This document shows positions 1 through 5,948 of a stretch of 5,948 bases of DNA, piece by piece; within the stretch, counting starts at the first letter, position 1; each line of letters starts with the position of its first letter. Source of the stretch: Bryobacteraceae bacterium (GTDB lineage: Bacteria > Acidobacteriota > Terriglobia > Bryobacterales > Bryobacteraceae); contig JADGHK010000178.1 of NCBI GenBank assembly GCA_019686145.1, positions 1 to 5,948 on the forward strand. The letters run 5' to 3'. Under the pieces are notes generated by a model, which was given only the letters and a program-made list of their open reading frames with translations, ran no database searches and had not been told where the DNA came from. A program made the position numbers and the translations under genes.

Positions 1-400
1 CGCCCACCAGGCCGTACGACGCGAGCCAGTTCCCGCATCGCCTTCGCCATATCTGCCGTGTAAAAGATGCTGTTGACTGCCGTAACTGCGTCGAAGCTGG
101 CCTCGGGAAAGGGAAGCGACTCAAGGTCGCCCTCGCGCAGGTCGGCCGCCGGCAGGCGCTCCTGCGCAATCCCTATCAATCCAGGTGACGCGTCAATCCC
201 GGTCACGTGCGCACCGCGAAGGCTGGCCAGCACAGCAAGGAGACCGGCCCCGCAGCCAGCGTCAAGCAGACGCGCGCCGGCGATCGCGTGTGCCGCGTCT
301 AGCGCCGCCCTTGGAGCGGCAGGGTCACCTGTTCCAAGTAAGCCGCATAGTCCCGGGGGCGCTTGCCCCAGAGCTCGCCTTGCACCGCTGCACTGCTCAT
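1..400 (-). pseudogene. Class I SAM-dependent methyltransferase (Methyltransf_11 type), partial and frameshifted
   Basis: The protein would transfer a methyl group from S-adenosylmethionine to an unidentified small-molecule acceptor in the cytoplasm. Translation starts at the ATG at 398-400, 9 bases after a strong AAAGGAGG Shine-Dalgarno. It reads MSSAAVQGELWGKRPRDYAA and continues to LEQVTLPL, a typical N-terminus of this family (GELWG..PRD). That frame then hits TAG. The family sequence resumes in another frame without any ATG, GTG or TTG start: RAALDAA, then SAM motif I LLDAGCGAG (about 244-270), VTGIDAS (motif II acidic Asp), GDLESLPFPEASFDAV, and ARVVRPGG at the window edge. Inserting one base near 310-316 would join the halves as LPLxRAALDAA. 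So either the gene is a recent pseudogene or the assembly has a one-base error. The C-terminal half, roughly 140 residues in relatives, lies outside. The family is clear; the substrate is unknown. Confidence 0.85.
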
Positions 401-409
401 GCGTACGCG

Positions 410-417
410 CCTCCTTT
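410..417 (-). promoter_or_regulatory. Shine-Dalgarno of the methyltransferase
   Basis: The minus strand reads AAAGGAGG, close to a perfect anti-16S match, 9 bases before the ATG ending at 400. It fixes the start of the methyltransferase in the frame that later breaks. This argues that the short N-terminal frame is genuine coding sequence rather than chance. Confidence 0.75.
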
Positions 418-451
418 GGGGCACTCATTCTACTGCCGGCGGCCGTCCCGT

Positions 452-994
452 TCAAGCGGGCGGAACAGGGCGCTTCACGCGGGCATCTTCACCTTCGCAG
501 CGGAACTCCGGAGAATGACGATAATGGCCAGGAGGCAAGCTCGAACTCGCGCTCGACGCTCTAGTTTCGTCGCGAAGCTGCTGAGCCGCGAAGCTGCTGA
601 GCTTGGTTACGCAGCGCGATTCAACATCTGCAAGCTTTTGCCGCGTTTGTTCGCCGATAGTCGAGAGTTTTGATTCAATCGATGATTGGAGGCGGTCATG
701 GCGCGTGTCCAGGTTTGTCTGCAGTGACTTGATCGCTTCATCAAGCTTTCTCGTTTGTTCACGTTGGACTTGATGCGCTTCTTTGGCGGTTGTATCCAAA
801 GAGCTCTTGAAGGACTCCAGGCGCTGATCTATGGTACGGCGGACATGCGGCCGGCGGCGTACGCCGGGACCTCGCCGAGCTTTGGATGAATCAGCAATCC
901 GAGTACGATCTGAGTGACCGCTGTCTCGGGCGTCTCCTCCAGCCAGCTCGCGGCCCGGGGCGTTCACATCTGGCGGCCTGTGCTGCGCTAGCAT
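452..994 (-). CDS. Hypothetical coiled-coil protein, probably broken
   Basis: I do not recognise a family with confidence. The core, about residues 54-135 of the 180-residue open frame (roughly 590-835), is rich in Glu, Lys, Gln, Arg and Leu with heptad-like spacing: IDQRLESFKSSLD, TRKLDEAIKSLQTNLD, RLQSSIESKLSTIGEQTRQK. It should form a long cytoplasmic or periplasmic coiled coil; the pattern faintly recalls the N-terminal coil of RmuC but lacks its signature. The first 53 residues are Arg- and Pro-rich, look non-coding, and offer no good start after residue 10. The tail after the coil follows a 16-bp tandem duplication (571-602) that shifts the frame. Without one copy the coil would continue as SSFATKLERR, then a short hydrophobic run ACLLAIIVIL, and end at 475. 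It lies 51 bp upstream of the methyltransferase on the same strand. A pseudogene or a gene damaged by sequence errors is likely; both ends of the stated span are uncertain. Confidence 0.4.
   Translation of the reverse strand: MLAQHRPPDVNAPGRELAGGDARDSGHSDRTRIADSSKARRGPGVRRRPHVRRTIDQRLESFKSSLDTTAKEAHQVQREQTRKLDEAIKSLQTNLDTRHDRLQSSIESKLSTIGEQTRQKLADVESRCVTKLSSFAAQQLRDETRASSASSSLPPGHYRHSPEFRCEGEDARVKRPVPPA
571..602. repeat. Perfect 16-bp tandem duplication
   Basis: The unit CGCGAAGCTGCTGAGC occurs twice head to tail (571-586 and 587-602) with no mismatch. Sixteen is not a multiple of three, so one extra copy changes the reading frame of the coiled-coil sequence on the minus strand. The exact identity suggests a recent slippage event or an assembly artefact. 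Confidence 0.9.
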
Positions 995-1011
995 ACCAAT
1001 GGTCTATAGTT

Positions 1012-1018
1012 GGAAGAG
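1012..1018 (+). promoter_or_regulatory. Shine-Dalgarno deciding the DUF3467 start
   Basis: GGAAGAG lies 8 bases before the ATG at 1027. The same frame is open upstream to an ATG at 886, but the translation between is low-quality (Arg/Ala-rich, no family match) and the ribosome site supports the internal start. Confidence 0.65.
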
Positions 1019-1026
1019 ATTCACCT

Positions 1027-1326
1027 ATGACGAACCCTCCGCAACCGAAAATCACACTCGTGACTTCGGACGAATACCGTGAAAACTACGCAAACAGCAT
1101 TCAGGTGCGGGCCAACCTTTGGGACTTCTTTCTGATGTTCGGAAAGATTAACCAAACGTCCCCTGATAGCGTTTCGATTGAGAACTTCCAGGGCATCTAC
1201 CTCAGCCCTCAGCAGGCGAAGGCCCTCTTCAACGTCCTGCAGCAGAATCTTCAGCAGTATGAGGCAGCATTTGGCGAGATCCGGCTGGAACCGCAAGCCG
1301 GCGCAAGCGGTGATCTGATTCAGTAG
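1027..1326 (+). CDS. DUF3467 domain-containing protein
   Basis: A 99-residue soluble protein of the DUF3467 family (PF11950), whose biochemical role is unknown. Nearly the whole length is the domain. After a short polar leader (MTNPPQPKITLVTSDEYREN) come YANSIQVRANLWDFF, corresponding to the YsN...i..s..eF part of the family, then LMFGKI, the IYLSPQQAKALFNVLQQNL block (family pattern: hydrophobic-LTPQHAK.L...L..N), and YEAAFGEIRL, the hallmark YE..FGEI ending. The C-terminal dozen residues are low complexity. The ATG at 1027 is chosen because of the upstream GGAAGAG and because homology begins there. Its stop is 5 bp before the glycosyltransferase start, so both are probably on one transcript. 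No signal peptide or membrane segment is seen. Length is normal for the family and I see no damage. Confidence 0.9.
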   Translation: MTNPPQPKITLVTSDEYRENYANSIQVRANLWDFFLMFGKINQTSPDSVSIENFQGIYLSPQQAKALFNVLQQNLQQYEAAFGEIRLEPQAGASGDLIQ

Positions 1327-1331
1327 TCCCG

Positions 1332-2849
1332 ATGGCGACCATCGCCATACCGAGTCAGAGCGAGGGAGGCCCGCGCCGGCTCAGGATTTATTTTCTGGCC
1401 GGCGCCTTTCTCGCTGTCTTCCTGTCGCACTTCCCGTTGCTCGACATTCCCTATCACTGGGACGAATTGGGCTACTTTGTACCGGCTGCGCTCGACTTCT
1501 ACCGGGAAGGCTCCCTCGTCGCCCGGCAGACAACGCCGAACATCCATCCGCCCGGCCTCGCCCTCTATCTGGCCGGTATCTGGCGAATCGCAGGGTACTC
1601 GATACCAGCTACGCGCCTGGCGATGCTCCTTTTGGCGTCACTTGCGGCCATGGCGGCGTTTTTCCTGGCCATGGAACTGTCTCGGCGGAGACGGACCGAG
1701 ACGGCGTTCGCCGCTGTCGCCTTGCTGCTCGTCTCGCCCTTGTTCTTCACTCAGGCGATGATGGCTCAGCTCGACATGCCGGCCATGCTGTTCACCACGC
1801 TAGGCCTGCTTTGGTTTCTGCAGGGCCGCATCGGCCTCGCACTGGCTGCCTCGACTGTTTTGGTGCTGACGAAAGAGACCGGCCTGGTGCTCCCATGGGT
1901 CTGCGCGGCATGGCTGGTGAGGGACCGCCGGATTCGAGATGCCATTTGGATGGCCGCGCTTCCCACAGGCGTGCTTGCACTCTGGATCCTCTATCTCACC
2001 AGCCAGACGGGGAATCCTGTCGGCAATTCCGAGTTCGGCGCGTACAACCTGATCTATCCCCTGCATCCGGTCCGAATTACCGCCGGACTGTTACGGCGGG
2101 TGTACTACCTTCTTGTCGAGGAATTCCGGTGGGCAGCAACCGGCGCAGCCCTCCTGCTCTTTCTCAAGCGCCCGCTTGCTGCGTCCGACTGGAATGAGAG
2201 GCCGTGGAAAATTGCAGGAAGCTTCGTTGCGGCGCACGTTTTGGCCGTCACCGTGCTTGGCGGCGCGACACTCGAACGCTATCTGCTACCCATCTTTCCG
2301 ATTCTCGCTGCCGCTACCGCTACCGTATGGGAAGAGCTTGATTTATTGACCCGCCGCCTCAGCCAAACGTTCGTGTTCGGCGGCCTCCTGATCAGCCTTT
2401 TCTGGTATCCAATTTTCTGGTCGTTCCCGCTCGAAAACAATCTGGCGATGGTCGACTACGTCCGCGTGCAGCAGTCTGCCGCTCGGTTTCTCGAAGAGCA
2501 GTTTCCCTCAAGAACGGTTGTCACTGCGTGGCCATTCTCCGACGCCCTCCGGTCTCCCGATTTTGGTTATGTGGCTCGGCCCGCCAGGACCCGTCGTCTG
2601 GAAGATTTCAGCATGGAGAGTGTCGAGCGGGTACCCATGACGCCGGAGACGGTATTCGTTCTCTTTTCACAGGAGTGGGAACCACCGGAAACGCCCTTTC
2701 GTGAAAAGCTCGCGGCCTTTTGCCAGCGCTACTTTGGATACCGTCCGCCGATTGATCCCGAAAGACTCAGTGCGCGGGGGTGGAGACAGATTGCGCGATG
2801 GGAGCGCGGCCGCTTTTGGATCGCCGTATACAGCCCGGGTCAGAGCTGA
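1332..2849 (+). CDS. Polytopic membrane glycosyltransferase, GT39-like (ArnT/PMT_2 family)
   Basis: A 505-residue integral inner-membrane enzyme of the GT-C fold, expected to move a sugar from a polyprenyl-phosphate donor to a lipid, glycan or protein on the outer face of the membrane. A first membrane segment at about 18-38 is followed by a short external loop with YHWDELGY (Asp44-Glu45), the place of the catalytic acidic residue in this fold. HPPG at 72-75 is typical of the family. Further helices lie at about 94-115, 124-143 and 152-200, with AQLDMPAMLF at 145-154 as the second acidic motif and TKETG at 180-184. More helices lie at about 206-223, 266-279 and 294-312, then ERYLLP (315-320) with its following helix, a conserved feature that supports lipid-donor handling. 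The last 135 residues form a soluble, probably extracytoplasmic tail. No good Shine-Dalgarno precedes the ATG, so translation probably depends on the DUF3467 gene 5 bp upstream. The family is firm; donor and acceptor are unknown. Confidence 0.9.
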   Translation: MATIAIPSQSEGGPRRLRIYFLAGAFLAVFLSHFPLLDIPYHWDELGYFVPAALDFYREGSLVARQTTPNIHPPGLALYLAGIWRIAGYSIPATRLAMLLLASLAAMAAFFLAMELSRRRRTETAFAAVALLLVSPLFFTQAMMAQLDMPAMLFTTLGLLWFLQGRIGLALAASTVLVLTKETGLVLPWVCAAWLVRDRRIRDAIWMAALPTGVLALWILYLTSQTGNPVGNSEFGAYNLIYPLHPVRITAGLLRRVYYLLVEEFRWAATGAALLLFLKRPLAASDWNERPWKIAGSFVAAHVLAVTVLGGATLERYLLPIFPILAAATATVWEELDLLTRRLSQTFVFGGLLISLFWYPIFWSFPLENNLAMVDYVRVQQSAARFLEEQFPSRTVVTAWPFSDALRSPDFGYVARPARTRRLEDFSMESVERVPMTPETVFVLFSQEWEPPETPFREKLAAFCQRYFGYRPPIDPERLSARGWRQIARWERGRFWIAVYSPGQS

Positions 2850-2875
2850 GCGCCGTCGCCACGCCTAACGCGCTT

Positions 2876-4792
2876 TCATTGTGCATCGCGCGTAATGAGA
2901 AGGTTCCCGATCCTGTCCACCTGGAAGCTCCATCCTGGCGGTATGAGCGTAGTCGAGCCGTAGTCGAGGATGAGGGCCGGGCCCGCGGTCTTTGCGGCCG
3001 GCGCCTCCTCCCTGTGAAGAACCGGCGTCGTGTGCCAGCGGCCGCGTATGTAAACTTGCCGCGTTTCGGGTTTTGCTTTCGGCGCTCGCTGCTCCCAATG
3101 AAAATTGAGCGCGGGCGTGGCGACCCGGGCCCGCACGCGGACCGTCACGATCTCCGTCGGCCGTTTTGGATCGCGGTATCCGTAGAGCTTCTCGTGCGCC
3201 TCATGAAAGGGCGCGGCCGGATCCTGCCCGTTCCAAGGCACCGTAATTTCATAGCTCTGTCCCGCGTAGCGCAAATCGGCAAGACGTTCGATTTGCGCTC
3301 CGGGGATCTCTTGCGCTGCCCGCAGCTCCAGTTCGCGGAAGCGATCTTCCACATCCTTTCGCCCGAGCACGCCTGCTGCGTAGTCGCGCATCCGATCCGC
3401 CATGAGCATGCCGAGGGCTGAAAGAGCGCCCGCATATCGCGGCACCAGCACCGTTGCAATCCCCAACTCTTCAGCGACCTCGCAGGCGTGAAGCCCGCCG
3501 CATCCGCCGAATGCCGCCAGAGCAAATTCTCGCGGGTCGTGCCCGCGTTCCACCGAAACCACGCGAATCGCTCTTTGCATGTTCGCGTTTGCGACCCTCA
3601 GGATCCCTTCCGCAGCCGCCACTCGATCAAGGCCGAGCTGTCCGGCGATGCAGTTGACGGCACGGTTCGCCCGGTCGACGTGAAGATGCATCGTCCCGCC
3701 AAGCAACTGATCCGGTCCGATGCGGCCCAGCACGACATGAGCGTCTGTCACCGTGGGGCGGTCGCCGGCGCCGTAACAGGCCGGGCCCGGGTCCGCTCCG
3801 GCGCTTTCCGGGCCAACCCGCAGGAGACCGCCGGGGTCGACGCGCGCGATGCTGCCGCCGCCTGCGCCCACCGTATGAATGTCGAGAATCGGAACACGGA
3901 TGGGAAAGCCGTCGATGCTTGCTTCCTGGGCTTCGCGCGGGCGTCCTTCGGCGAGACTGACGTCTGTCGAAGTGCCGCCCATGTCGAATCCGAGAACCTT
4001 TCCGTATCCGGACAATTTCGCCATCTCCACCGCGCCGACGACGCCTCCGGCCGGTCCGGAAAGTACGGTCCGAACGGCATGACGGCCTGCTTCGGCGGCA
4101 GAGAGAAATCCTCCGCTCGACTGCATGATGGAGATGTCGTGCGGGCAGCGCTTCTGGAGTTCGCTGAGGTAGGAAGACATGAGCGGGCCGACGTAGGCGT
4201 TGATTACCGTCGTCGAAGCGCGCTCGTATTCCCGAAACTCCGGGCAGACGAAGTGGGAAGGGGAGAGATAGAACTCTCCTTCGAGCAGCTCCGCCACGAT
4301 CTGCTCGTTCTCAGGGTTCTGATAACTGTGTAAGAAGCAAAGCGCCACCGACCGGACTCCGGCTGCGGCAAGCTTTGTTTTCAGTTGCTGGATTTCTTCC
4401 TTGCGCGGCGCCTTCTCCACTGTGCCATCGAAGTGGCTTCGCTCGTCGACGCCAAAGCAAAGCTCTCTTCCCACGATCGGATTGCGATGGATCGGGACCA
4501 GCGAGTAGAGGTGTGCCCGGTTTTGCCGGCCGATGTGAATGATGTCTTCAAAGCCTCTGGTTGTGACAAAGGCCGTCTTCGCCCCTTTTCGTTCGAGCAG
4601 GGCATTGGTGGCGACGGTGGACCCGTGAATGACGTCCGCTCTCTTCTCACCCGCAGCCTGCCAGAGCCCTTCGAGAATGACGGACGCCGGGTCCCGAGGG
4701 TTTGACCGCAGCTTGAAAGTCTCCAAACGGCCATCGTCATGGACTACGATGAAGTCCGTGAACGTGCCGCCTGAATCAATGCCGATTCGCAT
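2876..4792 (-). CDS. hyuA: Hydantoinase/5-oxoprolinase family protein, subunit A (HyuA-like)
   Basis: A 638-residue cytoplasmic ATP-using subunit. Relatives with subunit B open five-membered rings (N-methylhydantoin, hydantoins, 5-oxoproline) or act as acetone/acetophenone carboxylase subunits. The N-terminal Hydant_A_N domain (about 3-180) starts with the nucleotide-binding DSGGTFTD (6-13) and has GSTVATNALLER (57-68) and TTRGFED. The Hydantoinase_A domain (about 195-480) contains SGPAGGVVG (245-253), the second phosphate loop FDMGGTSTD (269-277), VGAGGGSIA, AGADPGPACYG (331-341), FGGCGGLHA (428-436) and SALGML. A C-terminal domain (about 490-630) ends with YGSTTLIPPGW. All landmarks are present, so the gene looks intact, somewhat shorter than the usual 680 or so. 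Its ATG is 6 bp after the MscS stop with only a weak AGGCG upstream, which suggests coupled translation. No HyuB lies beside it here. The exact substrate cannot be read from sequence. Confidence 0.93.
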   Translation of the reverse strand: MRIGIDSGGTFTDFIVVHDDGRLETFKLRSNPRDPASVILEGLWQAAGEKRADVIHGSTVATNALLERKGAKTAFVTTRGFEDIIHIGRQNRAHLYSLVPIHRNPIVGRELCFGVDERSHFDGTVEKAPRKEEIQQLKTKLAAAGVRSVALCFLHSYQNPENEQIVAELLEGEFYLSPSHFVCPEFREYERASTTVINAYVGPLMSSYLSELQKRCPHDISIMQSSGGFLSAAEAGRHAVRTVLSGPAGGVVGAVEMAKLSGYGKVLGFDMGGTSTDVSLAEGRPREAQEASIDGFPIRVPILDIHTVGAGGGSIARVDPGGLLRVGPESAGADPGPACYGAGDRPTVTDAHVVLGRIGPDQLLGGTMHLHVDRANRAVNCIAGQLGLDRVAAAEGILRVANANMQRAIRVVSVERGHDPREFALAAFGGCGGLHACEVAEELGIATVLVPRYAGALSALGMLMADRMRDYAAGVLGRKDVEDRFRELELRAAQEIPGAQIERLADLRYAGQSYEITVPWNGQDPAAPFHEAHEKLYGYRDPKRPTEIVTVRVRARVATPALNFHWEQRAPKAKPETRQVYIRGRWHTTPVLHREEAPAAKTAGPALILDYGSTTLIPPGWSFQVDRIGNLLITRDAQ

Positions 4793-4798
4793 ACGGTG

Positions 4799-5812
4799 TC
4801 AGCTTGCGCCTGTTTGTGCGGCTGCAATCTGCTCAAGCCCCGGCAGCGGCACCCCTTGAGCCCGAAACTGCCGTAGCATCGCAAGCCTTATGTCCGATTT
4901 TATCTGTCCGCTGCCGGTACGGTCCGCTACCGCGAACTCCAGCTTGAACTGGAGATGGGTGGGGAGAATGCCCGGATCGAAATAAATGCGCGGCGGCGGG
5001 TCGTCCAGAATTCGCCCGACAGAATGGGCCGCCTGGAGTGCAATTTCCATGACCCGATCCGGATCCGCATCGCGGCCGACAATGACCGGAATGTCCAGGA
5101 TCAGCCTCTCGTCGGGCAGGCTGTAATTGATCAGGATGCTGGATGTAATCTTCGTGTTAGGTATTACGATCGTATTATTCCCGCCGGTCGAGACGCGGGT
5201 TGTCCGCCATCCGATATCCGTGACCACCCCCTCTTCATTGCTCGAAAGCCGGATGAAATGTCCGACCGAGATAGGCTCTTCAACAAGGATGTGGATTCCG
5301 GCAAAGAAGTTCGCGAGCGTATCCTGAAGGGCCAAGGCGACAGCAAGACCGCCGACGCCGAGGGCCGTCAGCAACGGAGTAACCTTTAAGTCAAAGGTTG
5401 CCAGCAGGACAGCGATGCCGACGCTCCATATGAGAACATGCACCAGGGTCTTGGAGAGCCCGGCAGCCAGGAACGGCATCCGCTGCTTTTCCCCGTAATG
5501 CGAGAGCGTGCCGGCTGTAACGTCCGCCAACAGGAGCGTCAAACACACAACGACGACGGCCTGAATGGGCTTCTCGAAATATTTGAGGTCCAGCTTGAGA
5601 GAAATCAGCGTTATGACGACTGAGGCCGTAATCGCAGATAGAAGCAAGGGCCAGCGAAGCGCGTGGGCCAGGATCGCCAGAGGGGCAGTCGTCGCCGAGG
5701 CGCGGCGCCGCATCCACCGAAGGAGCAGCCAGCGCAGAGAAACAGCGCAGGAAAGCGCCATCAGGAAAACCACTGCGGAACGGAGCAGTTCCGCGTCACC
5801 TGCCGGGAACAC
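4799..5812 (-). CDS. MscS family mechanosensitive ion channel
   Basis: A 337-residue inner-membrane channel that opens under membrane tension to release solutes during hypo-osmotic shock. Hydrophobic segments lie at about 10-33, 53-73, 82-101 and 121-141, followed by the pore helix at about 146-175. That makes five segments, two more than E. coli MscS. The pore helix LGVGGLAVALALQDTLANFF aligns with E. coli MscS: Leu156 and Leu160 match the vapour-lock residues Leu105 and Leu109, and Gln163-Asp164 replaces Gln112-Gly113, so the kink glycine is absent, as in many MscS paralogues. The beta domain follows with the NNTIVIPN..I motif (212-222) and NYS, then the alpha/beta vestibule domain. The likely start is GTG at 5812; the frame is closed by TGA 33 bp upstream, no clear Shine-Dalgarno is seen, and internal starts at Val14 or Met19 are possible. 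It probably heads a two-gene transcript with the hydantoinase gene. Confidence 0.94.
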   Translation of the reverse strand: MFPAGDAELLRSAVVFLMALSCAVSLRWLLLRWMRRRASATTAPLAILAHALRWPLLLSAITASVVITLISLKLDLKYFEKPIQAVVVVCLTLLLADVTAGTLSHYGEKQRMPFLAAGLSKTLVHVLIWSVGIAVLLATFDLKVTPLLTALGVGGLAVALALQDTLANFFAGIHILVEEPISVGHFIRLSSNEEGVVTDIGWRTTRVSTGGNNTIVIPNTKITSSILINYSLPDERLILDIPVIVGRDADPDRVMEIALQAAHSVGRILDDPPPRIYFDPGILPTHLQFKLEFAVADRTGSGQIKSDIRLAMLRQFRAQGVPLPGLEQIAAAQTGAS

Positions 5813-5948
5813 TTTCCAATTTTCGCATGAGGAGAATCTTCAGACCCGGCGGACGGCGGTTTGACCGGCGACGAATTATCCGGTGTTTACCCGTCGAGAG
5901 GGCCGCAGTTCTCGGTAACCCGGGGGTGGGGAGCCGGGATGCCGGGAT
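5813..5948. other. Leader region upstream of the MscS gene, no supported gene
   Basis: This stretch should hold the promoter for the MscS-hydantoinase unit. On the minus strand there is a GATAAT hexamer (5875-5880) that could be a -10 box, but no TTGACA-like hexamer stands at the right distance, so I do not call a promoter. At the right edge the 8-mer GCCGGGAT occurs twice in tandem (5933-5948). Frames open on both strands are rich in Arg and Pro and match nothing I know. Confidence 0.4.

Noticed and set aside
851..867. GC-rich hairpin CCGGCG-GCGTA-CGCCGG
   Set aside because: There is no T-tract and no gene end beside it; short hairpins like this are expected by chance in GC-rich DNA.
1005..1010. 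TATAGT as a -10 box for the DUF3467 gene
   Set aside because: It sits only 16 bases before the start codon, has no -35 partner, and transcription from it would begin inside or next to the ribosome site.
886..1026. N-terminal extension of the DUF3467 protein to an ATG at 886
   Set aside because: The extra 47 residues are not family-like, and a Shine-Dalgarno stands right before the ATG at 1027.
2868..2893. Inverted repeat ACGCGC/GCGCGT as a terminator between the convergent genes
   Set aside because: The 6-bp stem has a 14-base loop and no T-run on either strand, and it overlaps the end of the hydantoinase coding region.
2948..2968. Near-tandem repeat of CGTAGTCGAG
   Set aside because: It encodes the family-typical DYGSTTLIPPG segment of HyuA and keeps the frame, so it is explained by coding.
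2780..3421. 213-codon plus-strand open frame spanning the convergent junction
   Set aside because: It overlaps the 3' ends of the glycosyltransferase and hydantoinase genes in shadow frames and has no recognisable protein features.
3488..4333. Long 281-codon open frame on the plus strand
   Set aside because: It lies wholly antisense to the conserved hydantoinase gene, its composition is a GC-rich mirror of that gene, and it shows no domain or ribosome site.
5796..5948. Minus-strand frame open from the right edge, ending MRKLESVPGR and overlapping the MscS start by 17 bases
   Set aside because: It could be the tail of an upstream gene or a short leader peptide, but composition and codon use show no coding signal and there is no clear ribosome site.
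5827..5948. Plus-strand ATG frame open to the right edge (MRRIFRPGGRRFDRRR...)
   Set aside because: It is Arg-rich with no Shine-Dalgarno and no family resemblance, and is most likely chance in GC-rich sequence.

Overview
The window is a GC-rich piece of bacterial chromosome with short intergenic gaps. The translated genes suggest a Gram-negative soil or environmental bacterium. The glycosyltransferase, with its WDE and HPPG motifs, resembles versions I associate with Acidobacteriota of the Solibacter/Bryobacter type. That taxonomic guess comes from family memory only and is low confidence. I see no rRNA, tRNA, CRISPR array, insertion sequence or phage gene.

Layout. (1) Positions 1-400, minus strand: the N-terminal part of a class I SAM-dependent methyltransferase. 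It runs off the left edge and appears to carry a one-base deletion near 310-316. (2) Positions 401-1026: a minus-strand stretch encoding a long coiled coil. Its ends look damaged, including an exact 16-bp tandem duplication at 571-602, and it lacks a convincing start. (3) Positions 1027-2849, plus strand: a tight two-gene unit of a 99-residue DUF3467 protein and, 5 bp later, a 505-residue polytopic glycosyltransferase of the ArnT/PMT (GT39-like, GT-C) type. (4) Positions 2876-5812, minus strand: a second tight two-gene unit, converging on the first. It contains an MscS-type mechanosensitive channel followed after 6 bp by a hydantoinase A/5-oxoprolinase-family ATPase subunit (HyuA). (5) Positions 5813-5948: leader sequence for the MscS gene with no gene I can support.

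How the genes relate. The DUF3467-glycosyltransferase pair is probably one transcript, with the membrane enzyme adding a sugar from a polyprenyl-phosphate carrier to an extracytoplasmic acceptor. The MscS-HyuA pair is probably co-transcribed and translationally coupled. HyuA normally works with HyuB, and no HyuB is present here, so the partner must lie elsewhere or the protein acts differently. I do not see an undescribed multi-gene system. The points most worth a second look are the two disrupted reading frames in the first kilobase, the HyuA without a HyuB next to a channel gene, and the conserved-looking pairing of a DUF3467 protein with a glycosyltransferase.
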